DNA of 64,000 nucleotides from Pseudoalteromonas ruthenica (GTDB lineage Bacteria > Pseudomonadota > Gammaproteobacteria > Enterobacterales > Alteromonadaceae). The position numbers and the translations under genes are program-made. This document shows positions 54,213 to 63,819 of this stretch, piece after piece. The first letter of the stretch is position 1. Each line of letters begins with the position of its first letter. Location: positions 1,488,001 through 1,552,000 of the forward strand of contig NZ_CP023396.1 in assembly GCF_008808095.1 (NCBI RefSeq), given 5' to 3'. The notes under the pieces are model-generated. The model did not search any database. It worked only from the letters and a program-made list of their open reading frames with translations, and was not told the origin of the DNA.

Positions 54213-54714
54213 ACGTTCCTTGTGCTTTATAACAACTTATTAGCGAGAGTTTGCGCGATACACTTCCTTGTAAGGTCGGAGGCTGAGTATATATAGGTAC
54301 ACTAATAAGACTTAAAAAATCACCTTAAATCATACAATAAAGTAAATGTCGCCTCGGCACAATGCGAACAGAGTGATACTGCAGTTCAGCATATTCCCGC
54401 GCTACGTAGGGTGATTGAAATTACAGATTTCTGTAGTGGTGAAGCTATAACGCATAAGTTGGAGTTGTTTAAAGCAAACCAAACTGATTGTTATGAAGTC
54501 TTTGTAGATGGCAAGCTTTGAAAGAAACGTATTGGCTGGAGCATCATTCTTGCTGGCATTAGGATAGCACTGCCAAGGCTAGCTAGAGAACGTCTATTTT
54601 TCGCTCATAGCTGCCAGTCAGATAAAGCCTAAACCTGCTCATCTAAACTGTAAGATCAGATATTCGCAACTAAAAATAAAGAGGATCAATGTACTGGTAA
54701 GTAAAAGAAGTGAT
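54213..54714. other. Gene-poor region with an open frame lacking a start codon
   Basis: 502 bp between the cassette block and tRNA-Ala. A cassette-type core lies at 54222-54235. On the plus strand 54309-54520 stays open for about 70 codons and ends in a protein-like stretch (RRVIEITDFCSGEAITHKLE, then FKANQTDCYEVFVDGKL) but has no ATG, GTG or TTG at its beginning. It may be the 3' remnant of a lost gene. Nothing else seen. Confidence 0.4.
54309..54520 (+). pseudogene. Possible gene remnant, 5' end missing
   Basis: The frame described for the surrounding region: about 70 codons, stop TGA at 54518-54520, no usable start. Family not recognised. Confidence 0.25.
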
Positions 54715-54790
<76 letters not shown>

Positions 54791-54866
54791 AAAACACGAT
54801 GTTATTCTATGTTCTTTTAACTCGCTTGAAAACCCCTAACCTTCCGTTTTTTATGAATTTATCAAT

Positions 54867-54891
54867 AAAAAAACCCGAGCTATTGCTCGGG
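54867..54891 (-). terminator. Terminator of htpG
   Basis: CCCGAGC/GCTCGGG stem with TATT loop, followed on the minus strand by seven T; 19 bp after the htpG stop. Confidence 0.88.
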
Positions 54892-54910
54892 CCTTTCGGT
54901 TGGGAACTGT

Positions 54911-56827
54911 TTACTTATTTAAATCAAGCATGAGTTTATTCAGTCGACTAACAAAGCCAGCTGGGTCTTTTAAGCTGCCGCGCTCAGCCAATAGTGCTTG
55001 GTCAAGCAATACTTCTGACCACTGCTTGAACTTATCTTCGTCTTGCTCATCATTTAAATGTTTCACAAGTTGGTGCTCAGGGTTAAGCTCGAACACCGGC
55101 TTGGTTTCCGGCGCTTGCTGCCCAACTGATTCCATCAACTTGATCATTTGCGAGCTCATGTCGTTCTCATCAGCAACAACACAGGCTGGCGAGTCAGTTA
55201 AGCGGTGTGTAAAGCGTACTTCTTTAACTTTATCGCTAAGCACCTCTTTGATGCGCTCTAAAAGTCCTGCTACTTCCTTCTCCGACTCTTCTTGCGCTTT
55301 TTTACTTTCTTCGTCGTCCAAGTCACCTAAGTCAAGATCGCCACGAGTAATCGACTGGAACTGCTTTTCTTGGAACTCAGTAAGGTGGCTCATCATCCAC
55401 TCGTCAACACGATCGCTCAGCAGTAATACTTCGATGCCTTTTTTACGGAAAATCTCCAAATGCGGTGAGTTTTTCGCTGCTTCAAAGCTATCAGCCACAA
55501 CGTAGTAAATCTTGTCTTGGCCTTCATCCATGCGCTCAATGTATTGCTCTAGTGATACATTCTGAGTTGCTTCATCGCTGTGCGTTGAAGCAAAGCGCAG
55601 CAGCTTGGCAATGGCTTCTTTGTTAGCCATATCTTCAGCTGGGCCTTCTTTAATCACCCCACCAAACTCATTCCAGAAAGTCTGGTACTGCTCAGGCTTG
55701 TTTTTGCCCATGCGGTCAAGCATTTTTAATACCCGCGAGGTACAGCCTTTACGGATCGCCTGGGTCACTTTGTTGTCTTGTAAAATTTCACGAGACACGT
55801 TCAATGGTAAATCATTGGAATCAAGCAAACCTTTTACAAAGCGTAAGTAGCCAGGCATAAACTGCTCTGCGTCATCCATGATAAAGACGCGTTGCACATA
55901 CAGTTTTAAGCCGTTTTGGCGGTCGCGATTATACAAATCAAACGGTGCACGCTTAGGAATATAAAGCAGGCTAGTGTATTCAGTTTTACCTTCTACTTTA
56001 TTGTGCGCCCATGTCAGTGGCTCTTCCCAATCGTGGCCTACATGCTTGTAGAATTCTTGATATTCTTCATCACTGATTTCAGATTTATCACGTGTCCATA
56101 AGGCTTCAGCTTTGTTAATAGCTTCCCACTCACCGGGCTTGGCTTCAATTTTCTCACCGTCAGGGCCTTCAGATTCGGGCACTGGCTCGCGATACATTTC
56201 CACCGGAATCGAAATATGGTCTGAGTATTTAGTCACGATACCGCGTAGACGGAAGTCATCAAGGAACTCTGTTTCATCATCGCGCAGGTGTAAAATAATC
56301 TCAGTGCCTCGACTCGGCTTGTCAATATTCGCTAGTGTGTACTCACCCTCGCCTTTTGACTGCCATTCAACAGCCTGGCTTTCGCCGGCCTTACGCGTGC
56401 GCACAGTCACTTCGTCGGCAACAATAAAGGCCGAGTAAAAACCCACGCCGAATTGACCAATAAGTTGCGAGTCTTTAGCTTTATCTCCGGTAAGGTTTTG
56501 GAAAAACTCAGCAGTACCCGATTTGGCAATCGTGCCCAATGCACTCACCACTTCATCGCGGTTCATGCCTATGCCGTTATCGCTGATGGTGACCGTTTTT
56601 TTATCTTTGTCGGCGCTAATACGCACTTTTAAGTCGGCATCGCCTTCATACAAACTGTCATTTTCTAACGCCAAGAAACGCAGCTTGTCTGCCGCATCTG
56701 ACGCATTAGAAACCAACTCACGTAGGAAAATCTCTTTGTTGGAATACAAAGAGTGGATCATTAAGTTAAGCAGTTGCTTTACTTCGGTTTGAAAGCCGAG
56801 CGTTTCTTTTTCTGATGTTGCTGTCAT
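54911..56827 (-). CDS. htpG: Molecular chaperone HtpG (Hsp90)
   Basis: 638 residues from ATG 56827 (GGAGAG upstream; E. coli HtpG 624). GHKL ATPase domain: [13 protein letters not shown] (metal-binding Asn), [19 protein letters not shown]; middle domain with [21 protein letters not shown] and LPLNVSRE; C-terminal dimerisation domain. Cytoplasmic ATP-dependent chaperone. It follows recR as in E. coli, separated by a terminator. Confidence 0.97.
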   Translation of the reverse strand: MTATSEKETLGFQTEVKQLLNLMIHSLYSNKEIFLRELVSNASDAADKLRFLALENDSLYEGDADLKVRISADKDKKTVTISDNGIGMNRDEVVSALGTIAKSGTAEFFQNLTGDKAKDSQLIGQFGVGFYSAFIVADEVTVRTRKAGESQAVEWQSKGEGEYTLANIDKPSRGTEIILHLRDDETEFLDDFRLRGIVTKYSDHISIPVEMYREPVPESEGPDGEKIEAKPGEWEAINKAEALWTRDKSEISDEEYQEFYKHVGHDWEEPLTWAHNKVEGKTEYTSLLYIPKRAPFDLYNRDRQNGLKLYVQRVFIMDDAEQFMPGYLRFVKGLLDSNDLPLNVSREILQDNKVTQAIRKGCTSRVLKMLDRMGKNKPEQYQTFWNEFGGVIKEGPAEDMANKEAIAKLLRFASTHSDEATQNVSLEQYIERMDEGQDKIYYVVADSFEAAKNSPHLEIFRKKGIEVLLLSDRVDEWMMSHLTEFQEKQFQSITRGDLDLGDLDDEESKKAQEESEKEVAGLLERIKEVLSDKVKEVRFTHRLTDSPACVVADENDMSSQMIKLMESVGQQAPETKPVFELNPEHQLVKHLNDEQDEDKFKQWSEVLLDQALLAERGSLKDPAGFVSRLNKLMLDLNK

Positions 56828-56921
56828 TTCTCTCTCCGTTAGCAAACAATCCCAGCATGTCTGGGAAGCAGATATGCTCTGTATATGGGGTATTGCATCT
56901 CGGATTCAAGAGCGTACGCAT

Positions 56922-56948
56922 AAAAAAAACGCCTAACGGCGCTTTTTT
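56922..56948. terminator. Terminator of recR
   Basis: Short CGCC/GGCG stem with TAAC loop between an A8 run and a T6 run, so it can work in both directions; 26 bp after the recR stop. Confidence 0.75.
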
Positions 56949-56973
56949 GTAAGTAAACAGACTTCTCTAAAAG

Positions 56974-57586
56974 TCAGCTTTCATATTGCACTTGTTTACG
57001 ACCGTTGAAGGCATGGGACAACGTCATACCATCGACTAAGTCAAGCTCGCCTCCAACGGGCACGCCATGGGCGATGCGCGACGCACCGACATTGTACTGT
57101 TTACACAACTGGGCAATATAATGAGCCGTGGTTTCGCCTTCAACTGTCGGGTTGGTCGCTAATATCACTTCATTGATGCTGCCTTGGGCAAGTTTTTGCT
57201 CTAACACGTCTAGGCCAATTTCATTCGGGCCAATACCATCGAGTGGCGAAAGATGACCCATTAATACGAAGTATAAGCCTTGATAGTGCCCTGTTTGTTC
57301 AACCGCCAAGACGTCACTGGGTGATTCCACAATACATAACAAGCCCGAATCTTGGCGCTTTATATTGCTACATAACTCGCAGATGTCTTGCTCAGTAAAG
57401 GTACGACAGCTTTGGCAGTGACCAATGTCTTGCATCGCTTGGTTTAAGGCTTGCCCTAATTGTGCCCCCCCCTTCTCGGTCTCGCTCTAATAAATGAAAA
57501 GCGATGCGCTGCGCTGATTTCGGGCCGATGCCTGGTAGGCAGCGTAAAGCGTCAACAAGTTGCGTTAATTTTGGAGATAATTGCAT
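56974..57586 (-). pseudogene. recR: Recombination mediator RecR, frameshifted at a C8 tract
   Basis: From ATG 57586 the protein reads [40 protein letters not shown], then the frame breaks in the run of eight C at 57465-57473. Removing one C gives [19 protein letters not shown] and continues through the zinc finger (CQSCRTF...CELC) and Toprim domain ([22 protein letters not shown]) to 203 residues, the normal RecR length. RecR works with RecO/RecF to load RecA at gaps. A broken recR in an otherwise intact conserved operon, at a homopolymer, points to a sequencing error. Confidence 0.93.
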
Positions 57587-57723
57587 AACGGATCCCAAGT
57601 ACCACAGAGGTCATGAATACACCGGTGGCCTAGCCAAAAGCGTTGGCAAGAGCACAAGGCAGACATTGACCTTGGCGCTAAAGCCCCAGTATAAAGCGCT
57701 TCAGCACTTAGGCTCAAGGGCTT

Positions 57724-58887
57724 TTAGTAGCGCGCTCCTGCTTGCAAGCGATTAGGTGAACCAGATTGGCTCTGTAGCGGCACTTGTATACTAAAACGCA
57801 CACCACGCGGGCGCAGCGCCTGTACTTCAATAGAGCCATTAAGCAGCAGGGTAATGCCTTGGGCAATACGGGTTCCCCCAAGCCCTAATGCTCCATTAGC
57901 TCGTGCTGTGGTGTAAAAGGGTGACAATATTTGCGCCGCTTGCTCGGCTGATAATTCCGCTGCGTTATCTTCATAGATAAGTTGCGCATATTGACCCCTT
58001 TGCTCTAGCTTGAGCACAACGTCTAAATTGTCACCCGGCTCTAACTGAGCATGTTTGCAGCTATTGGCCATCAACTCCAACAGGACCCGCTGTATGGTAT
58101 TGCTGCCGTGATCCATATGCAGCTGTCCTTGCACATCAAACGAAAGCCGGAAGGGGTAACTTTGGTAAGTGAAGGGCTCGAATAACATTAATGCCATATC
58201 ATGAATATTAATCGCTTCACCGTCTGGGGTGCTGTAGTCATTAAACATAGTTTGAAACTCACCCACCATTTCACTGGTTTTCAGCAAATTGCGCATCAGC
58301 AAGGTGTTGGCATGGTCGATTTTCTGCAAGCCAGAGTTTAACGCTTTGGCGGTTAGGGATTTTTTATTCAGTGCTTGATGCAGTGTTTGACTCTGCATCT
58401 CTAGCGACCCACTCGCTGTTAGACAATTTCCGAGTGGCGTATTGAGTTCATGTGCCAGCCCTGAGGTCATCAAAAGAATATCTTTGAGCGTGCTTATCTG
58501 TTGTTGTCGATGCGTTGCCTCTATCAGCATAAGGTAGGTACTGACCCGTTGTTGTACTTCCGTTTTATTAAAGGGCTTAACAATGTAGTCGACGCCACCG
58601 GCGGCAAAGGCATCATCAATATGTTGGCGATCAGAGTATGAGCTAATAAAAATGATAGGCACATGGGCGCTGTACTCATCCTGCTTAAGCTGCCGGCAGA
58701 GCTCTAACCCATTCATACCGGGCATTTCTATGTCCATCAGAATAAGTGCCGGTAAATGGCGATGAATTTCAACCAACGCGTGCTCAGCAGATGTAGCGTG
58801 AGTCAGTGAGTGGTGCTTTTCTTCCAATATCGCTTTAATAATACGAAAATCAAATTCCTGATCTTCGACCACCAATATATCATTCAT
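57724..58887 (-). CDS. Response-regulator/histidine-kinase fusion (REC-HisKA-HATPase)
   Basis: 387 residues. N-terminal receiver with Asp52 (LILMDIEMPGMNG) and KPF lysine; a linker helix; HisKA with His146 (GLAHELNTPLGN); HATPase with ELMANSCKHA (N box), FYTT and GALGLGG (F and G2 boxes). The G1 box reads DNAAE instead of the usual DxGxG, so ATP binding may be altered. No membrane segment: a soluble kinase that receives a phosphate or signal through its own receiver. It is inserted between ybaB and recR, which are neighbours in E. coli, and is isolated from ybaB by the terminator at 58964-58987. Confidence 0.9.
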   Translation of the reverse strand: MNDILVVEDQEFDFRIIKAILEEKHHSLTHATSAEHALVEIHRHLPALILMDIEMPGMNGLELCRQLKQDEYSAHVPIIFISSYSDRQHIDDAFAAGGVDYIVKPFNKTEVQQRVSTYLMLIEATHRQQQISTLKDILLMTSGLAHELNTPLGNCLTASGSLEMQSQTLHQALNKKSLTAKALNSGLQKIDHANTLLMRNLLKTSEMVGEFQTMFNDYSTPDGEAINIHDMALMLFEPFTYQSYPFRLSFDVQGQLHMDHGSNTIQRVLLELMANSCKHAQLEPGDNLDVVLKLEQRGQYAQLIYEDNAAELSAEQAAQILSPFYTTARANGALGLGGTRIAQGITLLLNGSIEVQALRPRGVRFSIQVPLQSQSGSPNRLQAGARY

Positions 58888-58963
58888 GACAGCGGCTCCC
58901 TCTTCCTTTGTAGTTGAGTGTAGCAGTCCTCAAGAGCCTCTGTGTTTGCTATCTTAAAGAAAT

Positions 58964-58987
58964 AAAAAACCCCGCTATAAAGCGGGG
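58964..58987 (-). terminator. Terminator of ybaB
   Basis: CCCCGC/GCGGGG stem with 6-nt loop, followed on the minus strand by six T; 26 bp after the ybaB stop. Confidence 0.88.
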
Positions 58988-59013
58988 CTAAACACATAAA
59001 TCTAGATACAGAT

Positions 59014-59340
59014 TTAGAACGGCATTTTCATGCCTGGGGGTAAGTTCATCCCACCGGTTACTTCAGACATACGTTTTTGACTTTCGTCTGCTACGCGACG
59101 TACAGCGTCATTGCACGCGGCTGCAAGCAAGTCTTCAATCATGTCTTTGTCATCTTCCATTAGGCTTTCATCGATTTCCACGCGGCGTACATTGTGGCTA
59201 CCTAACATGGTCACTTTAACTAAACCCGCACCGGCTTCACCGGTCACTTCTAAATTGGCAATTTCTTCTTGGGCCTTTTGCATGCGCTCTTGCATTTGCT
59301 GCGCCTGCTTCATCATATTGCCCATTCCGCCTTTAAACAT
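59014..59340 (-). CDS. ybaB: Nucleoid-associated protein YbaB/EbfC
   Basis: 108 residues from ATG 59340 (GAGAG upstream; E. coli 109). [27 protein letters not shown] is the family N-terminus, and [19 protein letters not shown] and [13 protein letters not shown] the conserved core. Binds DNA as a dimer. Directly follows dnaX (58 bp) in the conserved apt-dnaX-ybaB order. Confidence 0.96.
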   Translation of the reverse strand: MFKGGMGNMMKQAQQMQERMQKAQEEIANLEVTGEAGAGLVKVTMLGSHNVRRVEIDESLMEDDKDMIEDLLAAACNDAVRRVADESQKRMSEVTGGMNLPPGMKMPF

Positions 59341-59398
59341 AGTGCTCTCTCTCGTTAAAAATCGCTCTGCTGGCAAAGATAAGGCCAACAGCCGTAAA

Positions 59399-61756
59399 TT
59401 ACAATGCTTGAACCGAGTTTTCGTCCAAGATTGCTGAAAATTGCGTCATCAGCTGCTGCACGTGTTCATCTGCTTTCACTGCAGCAACCGCCTGTTGATA
59501 GCGCTGGCCATCAATGCTTTGCTGAATTAAAAACGGCGTTTGTTGCAATTCATCGACAAATTCAATCTGCACGTTCAATGGTTCTTTAAAATGCTCAGCT
59601 AACCCTTGTTGCAGGCGCTCACGTAACGCGCTGCTATCTAGATGACGCTGGCTTTGCTCTACATGCAACGTCAGTTCCGTGCCTTGTTTTTGATAACGAC
59701 TATGCAAAGCAAACTGCCTAATACGCCCACCGAGACCCATAGACTCAATAATATGTGCCCAGTCATCCTGTTGGTGCGCAAATTTGACATCACTTACACT
59801 GCTTTCAAAGCCTTCAGGTGCGGCGATAGCAACTTGCTCTTGCTGCGACTCTTTGCGCGGTGTAGCCGGCGCTTCTAGTTGCTCCACCAGCTCAGGGGCC
59901 AATTTTTGCGGATCAGGCTGATGTTTATCCATTAACCGCTGCGCTGGCGATTGTTGCCGCTGCGCTTTGGTTTTTACTGGTGGAACGGCATTAGCCGTTT
60001 CTTGGCTCGCAGTGCTTACGGCGGTGGCCCGTTTAGTTCGGGCCTCGGCCTTTTTTGCATTATCATCCTCTTGCACAGGCCTGCTCGCTGTTCCCAATTT
60101 GCGGTTTTTTAAGATACGCGCAATGGCAGACTGCGCCTCATCTTGCAGTTGGTCTAACTGCTGCGCTGGTGAAGCGGGTGCGGGGCCTTGCTCAGCACCT
60201 GCATTGGCGGCTACTTCTGCGCCCTGCTCGCTGGTCATTGCTGTTTGCGCATTCTCTGTGTGGGGTTGATAACCTTGTTCATGTGCCTGCTGCATCACTT
60301 GTTCAAACTGCTGCGCGGCCATCGCTTCATGATGCTGATCATCTTGAGAGTCAGCTTCATATTGGGAATTTGCTGCGTTTGCCCCCTGATTATCGCCACC
60401 ATTTGCAACGGATTGCGCTGGCGTAGGTTCGGTGCCCATGGCAGGTTCTGCGCGTTGCGGTTCAGAGGCAGAAGTACTTTGTTGCGCCGCCGCGCGTGGC
60501 TCCTGAGGCTGAGGCTGAGGCTGAGGCTGAGGCTGAGGCTGAGGCTGAGGCTGAGCAGTATTTTCTAATCCAGCCTTGTTACGCGCTAGCATTGCCCGCA
60601 GGTTCGCCGTTTTTTCTTCATTATCACCACGAGACGGCGTCTGTTGAGCCGTCGATGTGGTCGAAGTGCCATACTGTGGTTCAAAAGCGAGCAGGCGTAG
60701 CATTAACATCTCAAAACCCACTTGCGCAGAGCTGGCCCATTGTAGGTCCCGCTTACCCGCTAACAACAATTGATAAATCAAGTGGATATGTTGCGTATCA
60801 GCAGTGTTTGCTACCTCAGTAATATAATCACTGTCACGGTCGTTTAGTAGCGCTGCACTGGGCACCAGCTGAGTCAATTGCACACTGTGTGTAAGATTCA
60901 AAAGGTCATCAAGTACAGCAATATAATTCGGGTTGTGTTGTGCTAAATTGCGAATTTGCTGGATCAGCTCATCGCCATCGCCGAGCAATACCGCACTGAG
61001 CAATTGCTGGGCATAGCGCACATCCATCAGCCCGAGCATGTCTTTAATCGGCCCCTCGTGCAACTGCCCATTAGTTTGCGCAATAGCTTGATCGGTTAAA
61101 CTCAGTGCATCTCGCATACTGCCATCGGCAGCCTTAGCCAACACCGCTAAGGCAGGCTGTTCAAAATCGAGTTGCTCTTGGCTGAGCACATGCGCTAACT
61201 GAGTACTGATCTGTTGCACCGACAGCGCACTTAAATTGAACTGTAAACAACGAGATAAAATGGTTACAGGCAATTTTTGCGGATCGGTAGTCGCTAGCAG
61301 AAACTTAACGTGCTCAGGTGGCTCTTCCAATGTTTTTAACAGCGCATTAAAGCTGTGCTTGGAAAGCATGTGCACTTCATCAATGAGGTAAACCTTGAAC
61401 TGCCCGCGAGTCGGCGCATACTGCACGTTATCTAGAATCTCGCGGGTGTCTTCAACCTTGGTCCGCGATGCCGCATCGATCTCAATAAGGTCAATGTATT
61501 TACCGGCTTCAATATCTAGACAAGTACTACACTGACCACATGGCTGTGCCGAGATACCCTGCTCACAGTTCAGGCTTTTAGCAAAAATACGGGCTATAGT
61601 GGTCTTGCCCACACCGCGAGTGCCGGTGAACAAGTAAGCGTGGTGCAAACGCTGCTCGTTTAAGGCATTAACCAATGCTTGTTTGACATGGTCTTGACCC
61701 ACGAGTTGATGAAAGGTTTGCGGTCGCCACTTACGGGCAAGAACCTGATAGCTCAT
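59399..61756 (-). CDS. dnaX: DNA polymerase III subunits gamma/tau
   Basis: 785 residues, longer than E. coli tau (643) because of an extended linker. AAA+ domain with P-loop [20 protein letters not shown] (from residue 45), zinc cysteines [36 protein letters not shown] and sensor LSRCLQF. Domains IV-V follow a low-complexity Gln/Ala/Glu-rich linker that contains nine Gln-Pro pairs (about 401-418) encoded by a hexanucleotide repeat. It is the clamp-loader ATPase and, as tau, ties polymerase cores to the helicase. Starts 2 bp after apt. I saw no classical slippery heptamer for gamma synthesis. Confidence 0.95.
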   Translation of the reverse strand: MSYQVLARKWRPQTFHQLVGQDHVKQALVNALNEQRLHHAYLFTGTRGVGKTTIARIFAKSLNCEQGISAQPCGQCSTCLDIEAGKYIDLIEIDAASRTKVEDTREILDNVQYAPTRGQFKVYLIDEVHMLSKHSFNALLKTLEEPPEHVKFLLATTDPQKLPVTILSRCLQFNLSALSVQQISTQLAHVLSQEQLDFEQPALAVLAKAADGSMRDALSLTDQAIAQTNGQLHEGPIKDMLGLMDVRYAQQLLSAVLLGDGDELIQQIRNLAQHNPNYIAVLDDLLNLTHSVQLTQLVPSAALLNDRDSDYITEVANTADTQHIHLIYQLLLAGKRDLQWASSAQVGFEMLMLRLLAFEPQYGTSTTSTAQQTPSRGDNEEKTANLRAMLARNKAGLENTAQPQPQPQPQPQPQPQPQEPRAAAQQSTSASEPQRAEPAMGTEPTPAQSVANGGDNQGANAANSQYEADSQDDQHHEAMAAQQFEQVMQQAHEQGYQPHTENAQTAMTSEQGAEVAANAGAEQGPAPASPAQQLDQLQDEAQSAIARILKNRKLGTASRPVQEDDNAKKAEARTKRATAVSTASQETANAVPPVKTKAQRQQSPAQRLMDKHQPDPQKLAPELVEQLEAPATPRKESQQEQVAIAAPEGFESSVSDVKFAHQQDDWAHIIESMGLGGRIRQFALHSRYQKQGTELTLHVEQSQRHLDSSALRERLQQGLAEHFKEPLNVQIEFVDELQQTPFLIQQSIDGQRYQQAVAAVKADEHVQQLMTQFSAILDENSVQAL
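60502..60555 (+). repeat. Hexanucleotide microsatellite inside dnaX
   Basis: About nine tandem units of GAGGCT/GGCTGA on the plus strand, encoding a (Gln-Pro)9 stretch in the tau linker. Unit number can change without shifting the frame. Confidence 0.9.
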
Positions 61757-61758
61757 GT

Positions 61759-62304
61759 TTAATCGCCTTCATATTCAACTAATTTGAACACATCGATACC
61801 TTGCTCACGCACTCGCTGTTCACCACCTAGAGCGGGCAGAGAAACCACAAATGCTGCGTCGCTGGCGTGGCCGCCTAATTTGGCCACCAGCTTGGCGGTC
61901 GCTTCTATGGTGCCGCCCGTAGCGAGTAAGTCGTCAACGAGCAGTACTTTATCGCCGGGTTCGATGGCATCTTTGTGCAATTCAAGAATATCTTCACCAT
62001 ATTCTAACTGGTAGCTTTGTGCAATGACCTCACGCGGCAGTTTGCCCGGCTTACGCACAGGAATAAAAGGAATGCCTAGGACATAAGCCAAAGGGGCGCC
62101 AAAGATAAAGCCGCGAGACTCTGTGCCAATGATTTTGGTAAAGCCTTGGTCTTTATACTTGCTCACCATGCTATCAATGGTCAATTTTAAGGCCTTTGGA
62201 TCGGCCAGCAAGGTGGTCACATCGCGAAATTGGATGCCTGGCTTAGGGTAATCTGGCACTGTGGCAATAGATTGCTTGATGTATTGAAGATCAGCAGCAC
62301 TCAT
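61759..62304 (-). CDS. apt: Adenine phosphoribosyltransferase
   Basis: 181 residues from ATG 62304 (E. coli 183). Family sequence [35 protein letters not shown] and the PRPP motif [13 protein letters not shown]. Converts adenine and PRPP to AMP in purine salvage. First gene of apt-dnaX-ybaB; may cooperate with the purine permease at 15881. Confidence 0.96.
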   Translation of the reverse strand: MSAADLQYIKQSIATVPDYPKPGIQFRDVTTLLADPKALKLTIDSMVSKYKDQGFTKIIGTESRGFIFGAPLAYVLGIPFIPVRKPGKLPREVIAQSYQLEYGEDILELHKDAIEPGDKVLLVDDLLATGGTIEATAKLVAKLGGHASDAAFVVSLPALGGEQRVREQGIDVFKLVEYEGD

Positions 62305-62374
62305 AGTTATTTCATTTTTTGTTCTGACAAGCGCTGCATTATAGCAAGTTGTGCTCAACAATGAAGCCGCTAAT

Positions 62375-62400
62375 AAAAAAGGCCACCTTGTGTGGTGACC
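62375..62400 (-). terminator. Terminator of phhA-phhB
   Basis: GGTCACC pairs with GGTGGCC through one G-U pair, 6-nt loop, followed on the minus strand by six T; 22 bp after the phhB stop. Confidence 0.82.
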
Positions 62401-62421
62401 TTTTAAGCAAAGCTCAATTGC

Positions 62422-62766
62422 TTAAAGCGATGCGAACACTTTGTCGGTTTTAGCCGCGCAGATAAAGTCGTTCTTATGCAAGCCTTTAATTGAGTGAGAC
62501 CACCAAGTCACTGTTACTTTACCCCACTCGGTTAAAAGACCTGGGTGATGCCCTTCTTCTTCTGCCATATCACCTACCGCATTGGTGAAGGCTAACGCTT
62601 GTTTAAAGTTTTTAAACTTAAAAACGCGCTCTAATTGCATGATACCGTCACGAACTTCAGGCACCCAATCTGGGATATCTTTAATTAACTCGGCCAACTC
62701 TTCATCTGATACTTTGGGCGCATCGGCACGACACGCTTCACATTTTTGTGCGCTTAATTCAGACAT
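62422..62766 (-). CDS. phhB: Pterin-4a-carbinolamine dehydratase
   Basis: 114 residues from ATG 62766 (AAGGAA upstream). The active-site motif [22 protein letters not shown] has the His-His and Trp residues of the PCD/DCoH family. It recycles the pterin cofactor used by phenylalanine hydroxylase. It starts 10 bp after the phhA stop: a two-gene operon. Confidence 0.94.
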   Translation of the reverse strand: MSELSAQKCEACRADAPKVSDEELAELIKDIPDWVPEVRDGIMQLERVFKFKNFKQALAFTNAVGDMAEEEGHHPGLLTEWGKVTVTWWSHSIKGLHKNDFICAAKTDKVFASL

Positions 62767-62776
62767 TGCTAATTCC

Positions 62777-63574
62777 TTAACTTGCTTTTTTCTCTTTAGG
62801 GGGAAACTTAGGTTCAAACAAACCAAGCTCTTTGGCCTTGGCTACCATCGACATTAAATCCATTTGCGAGATTTCAAATAAATCATGGATAGAGTTAATG
62901 GTGTAGTACACGGGCTGCATGATATCAATGCGATAAGGGGTACGCAGCACATCCAACACATTTATTGGGTTGATTTCGGGCTCATCGGTGTACACGTAAT
63001 TGGTCTCGCCTGGACTTGATAAAATACCACCGCCATAAATACGAAGACCGTCTTTAGTTTGCATCAAACCAAACTCAACGGTAAACCAGTATAAACGCGC
63101 TAAGTAGACACGGTCTTTTTTGTCTGCTGCATAGCCTAGCTGACCGTACTTGTGGGTAAATTCAGCGAAGTCCGGGTTAGTGAGCATAGCGCAATGGCCA
63201 AAGATCTCGTGGAAAATATCCGGCTCTTGTAAGTAGTCGAATTCCTCACGAGTGCGGATAAACGTGGCGACAGGAAATTGTTTGTTCGCTAATAAACGAA
63301 AAAACTCATCAAAATCAATCAACGCAGGGACAGGCGCTACCTGCCAACCCGTTTCGCGCTCGAGTACTTCATTCAGCTCACTAAGCTGCGGAATACGATC
63401 GGTGGGCAAGTTAATTTTTTTCAGGCCTTCGATATACTCATCGCAAGCGCGCCCTTCAATGCACGCCAACTGGCGCTCGACCAACTCGGCCCAGGTTTGG
63501 TTTTCTTCATCGCTCCAATGAATAACGCCATTCTCATCCGGCGTTCGAGAAACGTATTTACTTGATTTAGCCAT
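62777..63574 (-). CDS. phhA: Phenylalanine-4-hydroxylase
   Basis: 265 residues from ATG 63574 (AAGG upstream), the usual bacterial length. The iron-binding facial triad is His122 and His127 (FHEIFGHC) plus Glu167 (FTVEFGL); the pterin-binding and substrate segments [11 protein letters not shown] and [10 protein letters not shown] are present. Uses tetrahydropterin, Fe(II) and O2 to turn phenylalanine into tyrosine for catabolism. Operon with phhB. Confidence 0.96.
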   Translation of the reverse strand: MAKSSKYVSRTPDENGVIHWSDEENQTWAELVERQLACIEGRACDEYIEGLKKINLPTDRIPQLSELNEVLERETGWQVAPVPALIDFDEFFRLLANKQFPVATFIRTREEFDYLQEPDIFHEIFGHCAMLTNPDFAEFTHKYGQLGYAADKKDRVYLARLYWFTVEFGLMQTKDGLRIYGGGILSSPGETNYVYTDEPEINPINVLDVLRTPYRIDIMQPVYYTINSIHDLFEISQMDLMSMVAKAKELGLFEPKFPPKEKKAS

Positions 63575-63819
63575 AACTACCTTACCTTGTCCCATTTGCT
63601 TTTGTTTGCACTGCAAACGCACGACGCAAATGACTCTGTGTGTGTTAACCAGATACTAAGGAAAAGTACATCTGTTTGTAATACTTGGTGCTGTTATACG
63701 TTCTGCGCAAACCGCCCAAAACGTAAACTTAAAGGTACACCCATACACCTTAAAAATTACACCCCTGCTTTTAGTGAGCTACAAAGCAAAAGGGTGTAAA
63801 GTATTTATTACTAAAATTA

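Noticed and set aside
60480..60560. A CRISPR array suspected from the short tandem units
   Set aside because: The units are 6 bp, contiguous, without spacers, and encode Gln-Pro in dnaX.
60600..60625. Programmed frameshift site of dnaX (run of A in the codons for EEKT)
   Set aside because: The run of six A does not form the canonical A-AAA-AAG heptamer and no Shine-Dalgarno-like or hairpin stimulator was evident.
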